In this document: in pieces, positions 25,825 through 40,900 of the stretch
How positions within the stretch are numbered: the stretch's first letter is position 1
Layout of the letters: every line of letters starts with the position of its first letter
DNA from: Melanocharis versteri
Taxonomy: Eukaryota > Chordata > Aves > Passeriformes > Melanocharitidae
Assembly: GCA_013397845.1 (NCBI GenBank)
Contig: VZTG01005429.1
Coordinates: 765,251-829,250, forward strand
Direction: 5' to 3'
DNA length: 64,000 nt
Translations under genes and position numbers: made by a program
Notes under the pieces: model-generated
What the model saw: the letters and a program-made list of their open reading frames with translations, nothing else
The model's database searches: none
What the model was told of the DNA's origin: nothing

Positions 25825-25940
25825 TCACTCACTGCCACACATGACTTGCCACACTATCAAGTGACTCCTCTCAGCTTTGGCTACAGAAGGTTCAAGTGGT
25901 AGAGCTTCTCCCAGGAGTTCAGATTCTCCTCCTTCATCAC
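25825..25940 (-). CDS. SPAG9: SPAG9 last coding exon with stop codon
   Basis: Coding part 116 nt including stop TGA at 25827-25825; acceptor TTTTTTCCAG. Encodes DEGGESELLGEALPLEPSVA then KAERSHLIVWQVMCGSE. The ERSHLIVWQV terminus is the family's C-terminal signature. The same exon continues as 3' UTR. Confidence 0.95.
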
Positions 25941-28900
25941 CTGGAAAAAAACCAGCTTTGGTGGAGGCAGCCAGTAACCAGAACAGCACCAACACCACAT
26001 GCAGCAAGACAAGAAAAACACTAAAAAGACAGTATTGCCATATGCTGATATAAAAACATATTAAAGTCTGTGAATGTAAACAGAGTGTGTTGCATAATTA
26101 TCTCAGAGCCCAGTGTTCTGCTGGCCATATTCTTTACTTCTAGCCCAAAAAATAATGGCAGTTTCATAAGTATCCATATTCTACATGTTTCATTGTTTAT
26201 AACACTTTAAGGTAGAGAGACCTCCCAATCTGCAAACTACCAGGCAGACACAGAGGTGGTTTTGCCACTAGAAAGTGTTCTGGGACAAACACAAACACAT
26301 AAATGCCCTGGGACAAGAGCTGTAATTGAGCACATGTGAGACAACACAACATTCATGTCTATGGTCAACCTTTCCCACTCTTCCTTCCTGTTCCAGTTAT
26401 TCCAGCTTGTCACAACTCTGCCCACAGTGGCAAAGACAGCCTTGAGCATATTCTCCATTACTGCTCTTCAAAAAGAAGAGCAGTTTTGTAGGTGCACCTG
26501 AACTCTGGGTGACAAGACCTGACTGGGACCAAAGGCGACAGTGAACTGCACAGGGACAGCCAGGACCATCAGTTCAGGAGAAGGCCACTCGAATGAGAGG
26601 AAACAGGAACTGACCTACACCTTCAGGAAGGTGCCAAATCAAATTTTGGCTGGTGTTCTGGTTAGACCAGTTTGGAGGGCTGAGGGATCTAAGCACAGAC
26701 TAGCCCCAGATTGCTCTGGGCCAGTTTGCTGGGCTCATGTAGCACTGGCTGGGCTAAGGCAGCACTGGCACTCAGCTCGTGGTTTGCATCGTGCCACAGG
26801 GACAGCAGCCACCAGAACAGGGAATGTGGCTGTTCCAGCTGCCCTGCAGTGACTACAGCATGGAGCCCTCCCTGCAGGGTGGGGCACAGAACTGCCTCAA
26901 GCCCTGCCTGCCACAGAAATCCAGAGTCACCCCAGGAACCTGCTTGTCACTGATTAGTGGCATGACAGGATTTGGGAGGACCTTCCTGGGTTTTCCTTTG
27001 TAGTGGTTTCTGTGGGTTGTTTTGCTGTTTGGTTGGTTCTGAAAGACTACAGGCAGATTTAGGCAAAAGGTCAAGAAGCAGGTCTAAGAGTTGTGACACC
27101 TTTTTATGCACTTTTTCTCAAGTGCAGCCACCTTTTTATGCACTTTTTGTCAAGGTTTCCAGCTGCAGATTCTAAGCACAGAATCACAACAGCTCTCACT
27201 TTATTTCTCCAAAGAGTTCAATTAAAAAAGAAGATATATGTTTACACCAGAATTCTTTTATGGGCTAGATCATGCAAAAGTGCTATCCAAGAAAAGCAGT
27301 GATCAAATACGATGGGCATGCAGAGATAAGTGATCTACTTTATTCTTTCCCACTCAAAAATGAGTAAATTTTACACTGAGCATTCTTCACTTAACACAAC
27401 TTGTTTTCAGTCTGCATATTTAAGTAACTAAGGGCATGTTTTCCAGCAGTTTGAGACAGAAGATTAACCTGCCAAAGAAAGACTGAAAACATAAACAGGA
27501 AGGTGGCACATAACTCCAAAGCAGAGTTTCAAATAAACCTTCTTACACACTGATCCCAAAGGTCATGGTTTATTGGGAGGAGGAGGAGAAGCTGAAGGTG
27601 TGTGTCAGAATAAAAATACTTCTAACCCTGCAGTGTATGGTAAAGACTATATATATTGACCATACAAATGCACCCATTGCAATTACAGCAGCAGTTATTA
27701 TGTGGTTAATAACCTTTCAGTACGAGTATAACTCACTTGAAGCTCAGATTTCTTACCCATTCTGAAGTCAATGTATCCTTCTCCACCGCTTATCACCAAC
27801 ATTGATTTTAAGGGACTCTGGTTGAAGGACTCTTGGGCTTGTTTATCAGCTGTTAGATCTGTTCCACCACTACTCTGAGGGCAAACAACCTGACCTGGGT
27901 GAAAAACAGAACACTTTTTTATGCCTTATCTCAGAGTAAAACCCTCTGTGCTTGGTCATTGGATGACAATGCCTAAAGCAGTTGAGTGCCTTCTTAACAG
28001 GTAAGTGCTCCCTTAGCAGAGCACCTTTTTCACAGCAGAAAACAAAGTCCTTGTTTGTGACCAAGCCCTTTTCCTCCCATTAAACAGGCCTGCACTTAGC
28101 AATCAGACAAGTCTTGTAATTAAAATACAATACATTGTTTCTGAACGTATGAATTCATACTCTTGCTATCTTTGACTAAACACTGTGTTTAACTAAGTGA
28201 ATGAAGGAAAAAACAACAACAACCAACCAAACAAAAAACCCAAACCAAAAAAAAAAATCAAAACCTTTTGAAGATGGTAACAAAACCACACCTGGTACTG
28301 CAACAAAGAATTTCACAGCATCCCGGTGGCCGTGGAAGCAGAGCTGTGCGTGTGCCATGGAACAGTAGGGGATGAATGTCCCTGGAGTCACTTTGTCACT
28401 GTTCTCATCTCCATACACACGGATCACGCTCCCTGGACGGTTTCCAGAGCCTGCTGCTGCTTTATTGGCTGTAAAAGAAGAGGAGTTGTTTTCTACTTCA
28501 AAACACAAATTGCTGCAGTGGTTATTTGTTAAGAAACCTTATGGTACCATCTAAAAGCTACAGCCAACTTAGATAAAAATGAAACAGGAGGGCAGCAATG
28601 CCAATTCAAGACAGAGCTGGAAAGAAAAAGATTGCATGCTTCGTTATTTTAAGTACATCAGAAAATGGAGCAGGATTCTTATTAGTCTAGCATAAACACC
28701 AGATACCCTACTTTTGGGAAAAAATAATTTGTGACAGGACTGTATCTTTCATAGAAAATAAGTACCTCTAATGTGTTTCAGTACGAGCAAATTCCATGTA
28801 CTTAAACATGTAATTAAAGACAGTTTCATTCCAACTAATCATAAGGTATCCCCTTGCCAGCAAAAATTCTCTAGGAATAGCCACCTATGGGCATGAAGGA

Positions 28901-31900
28901 GCTACCCTATTATTCAACATCTAGATTTTACTGAGAAGTTTTAAAATACATAAAACCAGAGGAGTACTCATGCTAGACATACAAGCCATCTCCATTCCAA
29001 AGACTGTCAAAGTAGTGAAAGAAACAGTGATTTGTAACAAGACAGCAAATGATGTGGATTAATGACAAAGTTATAAGATGTGGTATCACATTGGCTGGAA
29101 GAAAAACAAAGTCTATATGAGAGTTCAGCTGCAACACAGGATGATATGCTAAACTGCTGAGCAGATTGGTGGCCATTTAGCAAACATAAAACTGCTGCAA
29201 TGCAGTAACTGCAAGTGGAAAAACATTTAGGAACATACAAAGGGTAAATCTATAAGGAGGGGGAAACAGCCTCAAAGTGGCTATTAGAAGCCTGAAAATA
29301 GGTTTTGGTTCAGGATCTGCACTTACCCCGCAGCCCCAGTAAACGTCCCTGGTGGAGGATTACAGCTAGTGAGAAAGGAGGAAAGGGGAAATGGATAGGT
29401 ATGACAGTAGAGGAGAAGGATTAATGAGAACCCACCACTCATATTTTGGTTTTTGATAAGGTAGGGCTTAAAATTTTAGCTCCTAAAAAAACCCAATAGA
29501 TATTTAATTACAGATGATTCAATCAAAAGTCACAAAGAACAGATCTTGTTATAGAAGTTTCAGTACAAAATGGACCACAAAAGCACTGCCACTATCACGT
29601 ATTTTTACGTTTATTATTGATTAGCAACGTTTCCCCTTTCTCTCTTTCTTTGGCAGGAGGCTCCAGAATAATATAGAACAACTCATGTTTTCAAGCACCC
29701 TTTTGGAACATCATCTGCTGCCCTGCTACTGAGACCCAGGGGACTGAGAGATGCCACTGCTCCTGCAAGGATGTGACTGCTTTTAAAAACCATTAGTATT
29801 TCTCACCAGGGTTCTCAACTCCACTATCAGGCTACCCCCACAAGGCTGTTCTGACCCACAACCAACCAACAGAACTGAAATGAAACTGAACAGCTTTAAT
29901 AGGGATTTCTTCATGTTCACTCCTGGTTTAAAACAAACTCCTCTGGAAACATTAAATTAAGCTTGACGCAAATTAAGAGCTATAATTTTTGAAAGCATGA
30001 TTTAAAATGACTCAAAATCCATGACAGGAAGCCTGTCCTTCCTTAGTACATCCATGCAAGGCAAAAAAAAGACATTTACTGAATGGATGGACAATGCAAT
30101 GGAACAATATGAGAAACAATGCATGTGTGCTGTTCAACAAAGTAGATACAACATGAAGAGTTTTCACTATTAAATCACCCTAGAACTTCACCTGTCAGAC
30201 TGCACTATTTTCTAGGTAACAGCAGTACAATTAGGACTATCAAAGGTCTCCATTTGATTTTCTGAAACTCCTGTCCACCTGTTATAACATTAGTGTCAGG
30301 CACAAGTGTTGAGGTTTTTTTTTCTTGCTTAAATGCAATCCATTTACACAGAGATTCTTCCCAAGCTTTACCTATTTAAGATTTGGTTTGCCCTTGAGCT
30401 GTTCTTTTCTCCTGGGATTTAACTGCCCTCAATTAGTTTCAGCCTACTACTAGAGTCTGGGGTCTGTTATTAAGCAAACACCAGGATTTACATGATTGGA
30501 ATTTGACCTGGATGTTAGTGCCCTGTTTGAAGAATGTGTTTACAGCTCTTTTAACTCTGAATGTGTCCTTTAAAGCACTCTGTGCTACTACAGTTCCAGT
30601 CCTTTATATCCACTTTGTGATGAATTCTCAAGAGCTAAAGCCAATCAAATTGTATTACCAACAACACCAACATGCTCAAATCAAAGAAAAATCTACTTTG
30701 TGATCATACAGCAATCAAAAATAACATTAATTAGAAAACTAATGATGTCTCTTATAAGCAATAAACTTCTATCAATGCTGCTAATGCTCAGAACACATCT
30801 AAGGCTTCGAAGTGTCCCTTTGATTCAAGCCAACTCTGCTCAAACTGCAGTACAGGAGATTCTGGAGATGTGTTATTTTCTCAGGGTAATTGTAACCACA
30901 GACACAGATTTAGGTGCTAAACATCACACAGGCCTGATTTGTTACAAACCTGAAAGACTCAGACCTGGCAGTGAAGCTTTCTACCCATTAGCAAGCATCT
31001 GAATGGTGATTATTACTCTTTTTTTTGTGCCTACAGCATATTGCACAGTGCTATTCATTGGTATTTTACTTACTTTCTGTTAATGGAATGGAGATGATGA
31101 CACCATTTCCTGTTCCTACCCATAAACGATTACAAGACACCATAAGTGCTGTGATTCTCACAAATGAGAATCCCAGTTTACCAGTACCTAAAAACAAAAG
31201 ATGCTTTTCATCAAAAATTATCAGCAAGAATAATTTTAGTTCTACAACAGAGAATCTTAAATCCAACTCCCAAATCACACAGACAAGTAATTCCCTCCCA
31301 ACTTCTGACAGAAACAAGGTAGAGGAGCACATTTAAGTAGTAAAGATAACCTAGAAGGCTACAACACTGTAATTAAATTGAGAACCTATACTGCAAGAGT
31401 CTAACATTAGCTATGAGAAAGCAAAAAAGGTATAACAGCTCCTTAATGCTGCACAGTAAAACCTTTTGGCGCTTACAAGCTTTCAAAAAAACCAAAAAAG
31501 TGAGTTTACAGATATAGGATAGTGGTTTGTCATCCATTAAAGTTAATTTCTCATTCGTTAGCACGATGAGGGGAGCAGAAGGCTGACCAGCCATGTGCAA
31601 TGCACAGCAGTGACTTGTGAAGGATTTCCCAGGGCCTAATTACCTGTATTTGTTGTGTAATGTAGGTGGTCAAACTGCTCTTATACAGATGTTAATGAAA
31701 AAAAATCAGAAAGCTTACTAGGTTCCACAGCAATAGAAATTTGCTATTTTGAGGGGGTTTGCTGAAAAAAGAGGCAATTTTTCTAGGCAGGTAATGGATT
31801 CTTCCCATTTTTAGCTATCAAAAAATGTATCAGCATAGAAAAAGAGAAAGACAGTAGTGTCTCTACTGGTGCCTGCCCAATCCAGCCACCATTTCCCTCA

Positions 31901-34900
31901 TTCATTCCGAGTTTTTAAGGACACTTTACACACCAGGTAAGGCCAACAGACTGTAACAGATGACCCATCACCCTCATCATGCTCCACAGACTGACTCAGG
32001 CTTCTACTTCCAGATTCAAGTTTGCACCAACTGATTTGAACTGGCCTTTCTCCCCACCCTTGCCCCAAATGTGCAGCGAGAACTGTCTGATCCCTAGCAG
32101 GAGAAGGAAGCTGCAGACAGCAAGAACCCAGCAGCTTTTGCTGGGAACTCACCGAGCATTTTGCTCACGTAGGGCTCGATGTCCACGTCCTGCAGGTGCT
32201 GGTAGGTGTGGGCGTGGTACAGGCGCAGCGTGGAGTCCAGGCGGATGGACACCCACACCCCGTCCCCCACCCACGCCAGCTGCCTCACTTGGCTCTCCCT
32301 CCTTGGGTGGGCATCGAAGGACTTCTATGGAACATTGAGGTTCAGACCAAAGGTGAACCAAAGGGAAGAGTAAGAAAGGTTTCTCTGTTACTCTCACACA
32401 GTCGGAACTGGCAATTTTAAGTCAAGCACGACCCTCTGATTGGCAAGATCACTGACAGTGTTTGGCTCAGTTACAAATACCATGTGATGCTCTAACACTG
32501 CTGATTCCCTTCCCTGAGTGTGATCTCAAAGCTGTAACTTTCTACTCTGTCTTCACTTACGCATCTCATCCCAGCCTGCTCTAGCTTCTGTCTCCCTTGA
32601 ACCTGGAGCCTTTTTGGTCTGAGATCCTGCTGCCACAGCACAAGGTACATGTGCCCAAAAGGTGTCTTTCTTCCTTGTTCCATCATGACTGACTCTCATA
32701 AACAAACCCACTTGTGCAAAATACACACCACTCCCCAGCAAAACAATCCATTTCACTTTTGTATGAACTTCATTTCAGTTTTCCCATATATATATTTATA
32801 GTCTTCTTCACAAAAACAGGTTATTATTGGGTGATTGATATTTTCAGAAGAGCTGAGCAGTCACCCTCAAAGGCCTGGCCCATGTCTCAGGCCAATTAGC
32901 AGGAGCTGAAGCACTTATATTGCTCAAGGCTTGTGGAAACCTCAGCCACTTTCTGCTTTTGAGATGACAAATTAAACACTGCAGATAAAACACCAGCTCT
33001 CACACCTTGCATAAACTACTCTCTAACTGGAGAGAACATTCCAAGCTAACACTTACAAACCTCTGAAGTGTGCAAAGACAGATTACAGAGAAGTTTACAG
33101 GTGGGTGGAGAATAAAATGAGGCAAACACAGAATAAGCTGGGAGCTGGCCTTACAAGCTCTGCACAAGGACATTTTCCAGTTTCTGGCCAGCAACTAAAT
33201 CTCCCAAAAACTGGTTTCACTAAGTGTGAACTGTCTCATCATGGCTTTAAGTCTTCCAAAACAATAAAAACACCTTAAGAAAATGTAAAACTGTTTCTTA
33301 AAACAAATTTGCTTGGTTGCCTGTTTCTGTACTGATGAAAACAGATGTTTCTGGAGTTACTCTGGAGTCTGAGCTGCAGCATTAAAACATAACATTTAAT
33401 TCTTTTAATCACCACTGGAATTTACCTCTATTTTCATGGCCTTTGGTTGAACAACATAGATTTTGTTCCTGTAGCCACACCAGACCTTGTCATGTACCAC
33501 TGTCATGCACCGGATCGAGTGGTGTGGCCGGCCCAGGTCCAAGAGGTGATAGTTTGTCAAATCCCACTGACCATCTGCAAAAACAGGAGGAAAACAAAAA
33601 GCAGAACTCATAGGAACCTGTGTTTGGTTTAAGGAAAATTTAGAAGTACAAGCAACTATCTTAAAAGTCTAATTTTTTTAAAGCATCGTAATAATCTGGG
33701 TAAGTCAATACAAGTTTATAGCTAAGCTCTTCATTAAAAAAAACAGCAACTAACATCCCAAATGTTACTTTTTTAAAAAAAATTAAGTTGTACAATGATT
33801 CAGGTTAAAAACCCAGCAAACCATTTTTAAATCAGCAGGTTACCCAGTGCCACATGCTCTGCTTGGCTAGGACCAGTACCTGTGAAAACAAACAGCTTCC
33901 CACACAGCACCAGGCACCTGCTGCTTGGCTGAACATAGAAGTGTTGGCCAGTGCACATTTTTTTAAAATATGCTGCAAGATCTTAAAAAAGGCACCTGAA
34001 ATCTACTAAAAGCATACTAAATTTGATCATTCAACAACAAGTAAAATTCTTCTGTAGACTGAACTAAGGCCACAGATCATCAATGACATTCACTAGAGAG
34101 GCTTAGGGATTGTAAGCCACTACAGTGAGTTAAAAAAAAAAACAAACCAACAAAACAAAACCACTAAAAACAACTTCATCCCAGATGCATCTTTTCCAGT
34201 ATTTGCATTAGTGTTGTGCAATCTTTTTAATTATTTTAAATGCTGAGCCCAGGGATTTAAACATCACAAAGGAAAGATGAAATGAATAGGGAGGCTGTGG
34301 AAAAACAAGTTAACAGGTAAGTTCCAGTTGCTCATAGTAAGACCTTCCCCTCCAGGTCCTATTTCTGGAGGCTGAAGAATGAAGCTGGTTCAAGAGCAGT
34401 TTAGGCAGAAATTCTGAAGGGATGCTTACAAAATTCTCACTGAAGGACTTGCCCAGAGCCAATTTTTAACACTAATAAAACAGAAGACATGACTATTGAG
34501 CATGATGAAAAAGCAAGAGAGATGATGATCAAAGTGGACTTGCAGATGGCTTTTCCCTATTCAGCTCAGATCTATCCCATCCTCCATTTCAGAGTAAGAA
34601 AATATTCCACGAATGCAAATATTCCACCAGAACAGTGCAAAAACAGCACTTAAATCTGCAACTGAAATAACATGAAATATTTCTCATGACAACCCAAAAA
34701 AAGGTCATTGGGGAATACATTATCAAAACATTACTTGTAAGTGGCACATTTCTTTCCTGACTTGTGCTACAAATTCCCTGGTTTCCAGATGTGACAGAAT
34801 CCTTACCAACTCCCCGGTGAAAGATTGCGAGCGTCCCGTCTGCCAGTGCAACCAAGACTATTCCTTTGACATGTCTGGAGAAAAAGGAGGCACAACAACA

Positions 34901-37900
34901 CCCTCTGTCAGCCTGCTCTGCTCAGAAGGCAGGTTTAAAGCTAGGTATAAACATCTGATATTTCAGCATATTTCTTACAGTCACATTAGCCCTAGTGTTT
35001 TGATTTCTACAATATAGCTCAAGAAAAGGGATGTAACAAGCGGTCAAAATCCAGTTCAGAGACCATGAAATACATCTGACTGCAATGTCTGAAGACAACA
35101 GCAAAGAAAGCAACCTATAACTGTTTTGTGTAGCTACAGCTCATCATTTGGGCTACGTATTTCCAACAGGTACCAGATTCCTTTTATTTTCCTTACTCCC
35201 CAAAAGTTTTCCACTGTCCCTCAAAGAGCATGCAGGCGGTTATGGCAAGTGACATCCCCAACATCTGAGGAGAAAATACAAAACTACTTTGGAAAGTATT
35301 TTATCAGAAATTCATTATGATTTACATGACATTCTTTCAGGACTTACACAATACTGAGAATAGAATCTTTAAGTTTAATGGCATGAACACATTTCCTCCA
35401 CTGGGCCACTGACGAATGAACATACAGGCTGCAAAGACAAATCAGGAGGGATTAAAAGCACTACCAGACAAAAACAAACCACAAGCAAAACCCTTATAAA
35501 CTGAAATCCACAATCAAAGGGAAAATAAGTTTTCATCTTCCACTGGAAACTATGTACACACTGAAAGGAAGAACTACATGAGCAGCAGAATGGCTTTTTC
35601 AGAGGCCTAAAGCATTACAAAGTCCCTTGCAGATCCATCTGCAGTAAAAAGTACAACACATTATTCTGGCATACTAAAATATTGAAAGTTATGGAATTAA
35701 CAGACCATAACAACTTCTCTGACTACAAAAAAACCCAGAATTTCTCTGCAGATGAAGCCTTACCTAACAAAAAAAAAGCTTACTAATCACCTACAATACT
35801 TCCTTTGAACTCTATAATGCCTAAAAATGCAGCAAAGCATTCAAGGGTTTGGCTCTCTTGAGATATTCCTGCACTTAATCTTGACTTGAGACAGTTATCA
35901 GGCCTGTAGGCACAAGAAGCAAGTTTAAAGTAATTATTATAAATAAATGTAACAAGATTAGCACTTCCTTACCATCCATTCTGTGCTCCAAGCCACATGG
36001 TGGGTAAAAGGCTACTCATTTTCTGTGCTTCTTCTCTCACCAGATCTTGCTCATTGGGCAGAACTGCAACATCCTTATATAACTCTGACTCAGTACTGGA
36101 AAAAAAACACCAGTTAAAATACATTTAATGGAGTGCACAGATTACTCAGGCTATAACCCAGGTGTTTACTTCACTGAGAGTTCCTACACTGGCTTTTGAA
36201 GTACATGAGGTGTTTAAAAACACAGTAACCACACGTGAAAGTACAACACAGATGAAAACCTCAATAACAATGAATTTCTTCAAGTGGACATTTACTTTTA
36301 CAAGGAAGACTAGGTTCCATTCAAGCCTGTCAGTACTGTTATCTCTGGGGAATGGCAGAAGAGAGTCACAAAGCAGAGTCTTGTACCAAGACTACTTATA
36401 CAAACCTCAACACACTTAACAAGAAAAAAAAAGTAGTCATTTTGTCCCCATGCTATGTTCCTACAAACATTATATTTGTTTTTTTAAATACATTTTAAGA
36501 GGTATGAGGACTGAGACTATGTACTTAGGCTGATACACAGGAGATGCCTCTGTTGTATGCTGCACTCCCAAGGGATCAGTAAAGACATGCTCTGTGTAGA
36601 CTCCAGTTTGTGCAATATCAGCTGTGTCCTCTCCTGTCCCTGCATTGACTTCTGTTGCTTCTGTTGCCTCCTCTGCTGTTGGAATGTTCTCATCTACTGA
36701 ATTATTTTCAGTTGCAATATCTATGAAACAAACAAATTTGACAGAATTTGCTATTGTTTAAAACAGCCAGAACTTGATACTTAAAACTGAAGTGAATAGC
36801 TGTTCTAGCCAGACAGTTACAATTTCCACATCAGAATTAAAAAAAATCACATCAGAAATGCCCAAATTTTAGCACTGTATAAACAAATGTCAGATGACTT
36901 TAAGTATCAACCCAGTGACTGATGGCTCAGGTTGGCCATTAAATGATTAACTAGGATAGCAGTGAACAATGCCAACCACCACATATCCATTGACAATCAT
37001 ATCACCATACAGCTCTGCAGGACATATGACAGAAAACAGTAAGAATATCTATTAAATACTCAGTTTCACTTAAATCTCTACTTGACAAAATCCAACACAT
37101 TTATTTTAGTTACTCTTTGGCAAGATCTGCATTTCAAATATTACATTAAAACCTCTCTCTAGAGCAGGCACAAGAACTCTCTCAAAAGTACCTGCAAGAA
37201 GCAGCTGCCAATTCCCATTTCATGTCACCCCCACCACATTTTCAGCTACAATTTCCAGATTTACAGAGAGTTTATGCCATCACAGCTTACACGCTGTTAA
37301 GCTCAGCAGTTGCACCACTCGTTCCCAGCTGCACCTCGAGGTGTTTGGCCAGCCCTGGCACACCTGCAGTGTTTATCACACACCTGGCTGTTTCTCTGGC
37401 ACAAGTGAGGCTCCGTTGGTGTCGTGGGCACCAGGAGCTCCCGTGAGACCCTCAGCAGTGCAGCCCACCACGGTGATGCCCCCCAGCAGGCTGTCTGTCT
37501 CAGCAGAGCTGTTGCTGGTCATGCTGCCACACAGGGAGGATTTGTCCACTTGGCTGGAATCTGCTTCCTGGGACCCTTCTTCTCCTGCAGGGTAGTCTGT
37601 TTCCCTTGCCCCTGAAAGAGATTAAACTCGGAATCACAGAATACCCTGAGCTGGAAGGGACCCACAAGGATTCAGTCCAACTGCTGGCCCTGCACAGACA
37701 CCCAACAACCCCACCCTTTGTCTCAGAGCATTGTCCAAACCATCCTGGAACTCTGGCAGCCTTGGTGCCATGCCACTGCCCTGGCGAGCCTTTTCAATGC
37801 CCCACCACACCCTGGGGAAGAATCTTTTCCTGATATCCAGCCTAAACCTCCCCTGACCCACTTCAGGCCATTCCCTTGGGCCCTGTCACTGGGTGTTTTT

Positions 37901-40900
37901 CATAGGGATAAAGCTGAATCACTTCTCTATCTAATAACTAAGCTTCAAACTGAATGAGCTCTCCAGCAACTGAGATTAAACATGCAGATAGCCCCTATCT
38001 ACAAGGTTATTTTAACATGCTCAGCAAACGTGGAAGATGCTGTCACAAAGCTCACAAAACAAAAGCAAGATCGACATATGCTGCATTACGATGTCATTCA
38101 CTGTATTTCAATCTGCAGTTTTCCAAATAGCTTATTTCTGTTTTAATTGTATCTTCTTCTAAAATTAGATTTCATAACAGTGTATGTATGCAATGGCACC
38201 TATCTACATCTTTATGAAGAATTTAGGTGCAATAGATCTTTTGTTCTGGAAGAAAAACTGGTTTTCTCATGTTCAACCCTCTTATACTTTCAAGACTTAA
38301 AATACACTCGAATGCAACAAGGATTCCCTCTGCAGGAAGCTCTAAGACTTGCTGCTTATCTTCAAGGGGTCAAAAAAGCAACCAACATATCATTCTTTTT
38401 GTGATGTTCACAATTCCATGAAATAATTGACACTATTGCACAGTTCATAGTACATCAAACAAAACAGTTCCCCTTGGCTGCTGACATCTCTCTGACTTTC
38501 GGTTAATTTAGGACAAGAGCCAACTAAAGAGTGAAACAGTAGGGCAGAAACGCAATAGTTTAATGTACAACTAAACACTTTCTTATTGCTGTGTTACAGT
38601 AACATTTTATCACACTAAGTAACAAATCTGTGGGTTTTCATTGCATAAGAAAAGCTGAATAAGAAACAGTTAAAAGAGCAGGAGCTGAACCAGCCCAAGT
38701 GTTTACCTGGCACACTGGCAATACAAAGCACGTGAGAATTGCAAACAATGAAACTGTCCAGAATATTCCCCGGTTGATTTGCATCAATAATGATAACTTT
38801 TGTAGCAGAATGTGTGCTAGTACAGATCCAAACTAGACTGGATAATTCTTCCTGATGTTTCAGTTCCTTCTGCTGATCCTGAATGAGAATAAAGGCAGAA
38901 ATTAACAACAGAAAGGGGGACAAGAATAGAGTTATTACCTTTGATCTTTTATGGTCTTACATTTTCACCTACAGAAATATACATAAATATGTGGGAAGTT
39001 AAATATCTTCAATGCCATTGTAAAATAACACATAGTTCCTTGTTCTCTATATATCTGAAGTAGAAAGCTCCCTCATATTTCATACTTCTATTAAAAATAG
39101 AGAAAATATTATAAATATACTGCATAATTATACAGTTAGACCAATATAAAATAAGAACATTATTGACATGCTGGCTGCCATACTCAGTATCACCACAGGT
39201 TAATGTGATATCCCAAAGCACTTCAAAATTAAGACTTTGTTTTTATGCCCTTAATATGAATTCCATTCGTGGCAGTTAGAATATAAACAGTTCTGTCTCA
39301 AATGGTTTTTAAAGGAAGCAGCACTGGCATAAGCAGTACATCATTTTGATATAAAATTGATTTGCTCCTGAGATTTGCCAGCAAGGGAAGAATCAAAGTA
39401 TTTTTGTAGTTGGATTCAATAACCCAAATATCCTGGGCTAATGACTAACCAAGAAAAATCTATTTGTTACCAATGAACCTGATTAGAAAATACTTTATTA
39501 CTCTACAGTTACACGGTAAAGATGTACAACTATATAATTTATTAAATGTGCCTTGCAGTGACCTTACCTTGAGCTCCTGGTCTAGTTTATCTAAGCTGCT
39601 CTGGGATCCTGTTTGCTGCTTGTTGCCATCTGCATCCCCAGCAGTCACATCATTGTAGAACACGCTGGCACCAACCACAGACCCTCCATCTCGTGTCTTC
39701 CCCCCTGACAGGTTCACCCCTACAGCACACCACAGCTTGGGAGAAAAAGAAATATTTCACTTGAATCTCAAACTAAAGAAAGAGACACAAGCATTGTTAA
39801 ATACGCTAAGTGATATCAACATTATTATATATCCACAGTCCATTTTAAGTTATTAATTACAATTAAAGTCACGTACATTTTACTGAGACAAATTCTTCTT
39901 CATTATGTTTTAAAAATAAATAACTTAATTTGAAAAAGAATGTAATTGAGTCCAAAATAAAAATATTGAAGCTATAGCTTGCCCAAGTCTCTCTATCATC
40001 ACTGGAAATAGCCTACCTTCATAGAGGAATCCTTCTCATCCAAAGGTCTCAGGTAAACAGGTACAGGCAAGTTCTTCATCTTATTTTCACCCTGTCCACC
40101 ATTTGCCACCTAGGTAAAAAACAAACAAACAAACAGGAAAAGTTTTACTTTTAAAAGAGGTTTACAATCTTTGGAATCAGTAGCTCAGAATTTATGAAAC
40201 ACAATTAAGACTTTTGCATTGTTGTTTCCTTTAGAAAGATTCTTTACTGCTAAGTTCAACAAAAAAAAGCGGGAATCACTCAAACACAAGCCGTGAAATC
40301 ATACCCTAATCAAACGTGACAAAACATGAAGCTGTTACCATCACACTTGAAAACATCATACCTGTTTGTACTTCTGAGGTAGACTCCAGCCAAAAGCCTG
40401 CACTCTGCCATCCTCCTTCTGGACGTGAGCTTTCACCTGGCGGTACTGCTCCCTCTTCTGCTCCCGGCGCGAGGCTAAACTGGCTTCAGTTCTGGGCAAG
40501 AATCAGGGTTGAGGAACTTCTTACTTATGCTCTTTAGAATCTCTTGTGCAATGGGAATTGCTGTTAAACTCAGTAACCAAGATCTCAGTGGAAGCATTGG
40601 GTTACCAAGGATATCTCTAGTTTTTTTCACCTATCAAATCACCAGGTTTCCTGTGGGCTGTTTTTAAGGGACTGGTGAAAAACAGGCAAAACCAGAAAAT
40701 CTATTGCCAGCATCCTTAAAGGAAATTACCATGGGTTGTGTATCTCTACTAGGAGCTTTACAAGCTGTAACTCAAAAGGATATATTGCCAAAACAAAGCA
40801 CAAGAGAAAAAACAATACACATACTTGTCAGCCTGACTCTTCCTTAAGTACCTGTACAGCTATTGCCCAGCTACAACATTTGCATATAAAGGCGTACCAA

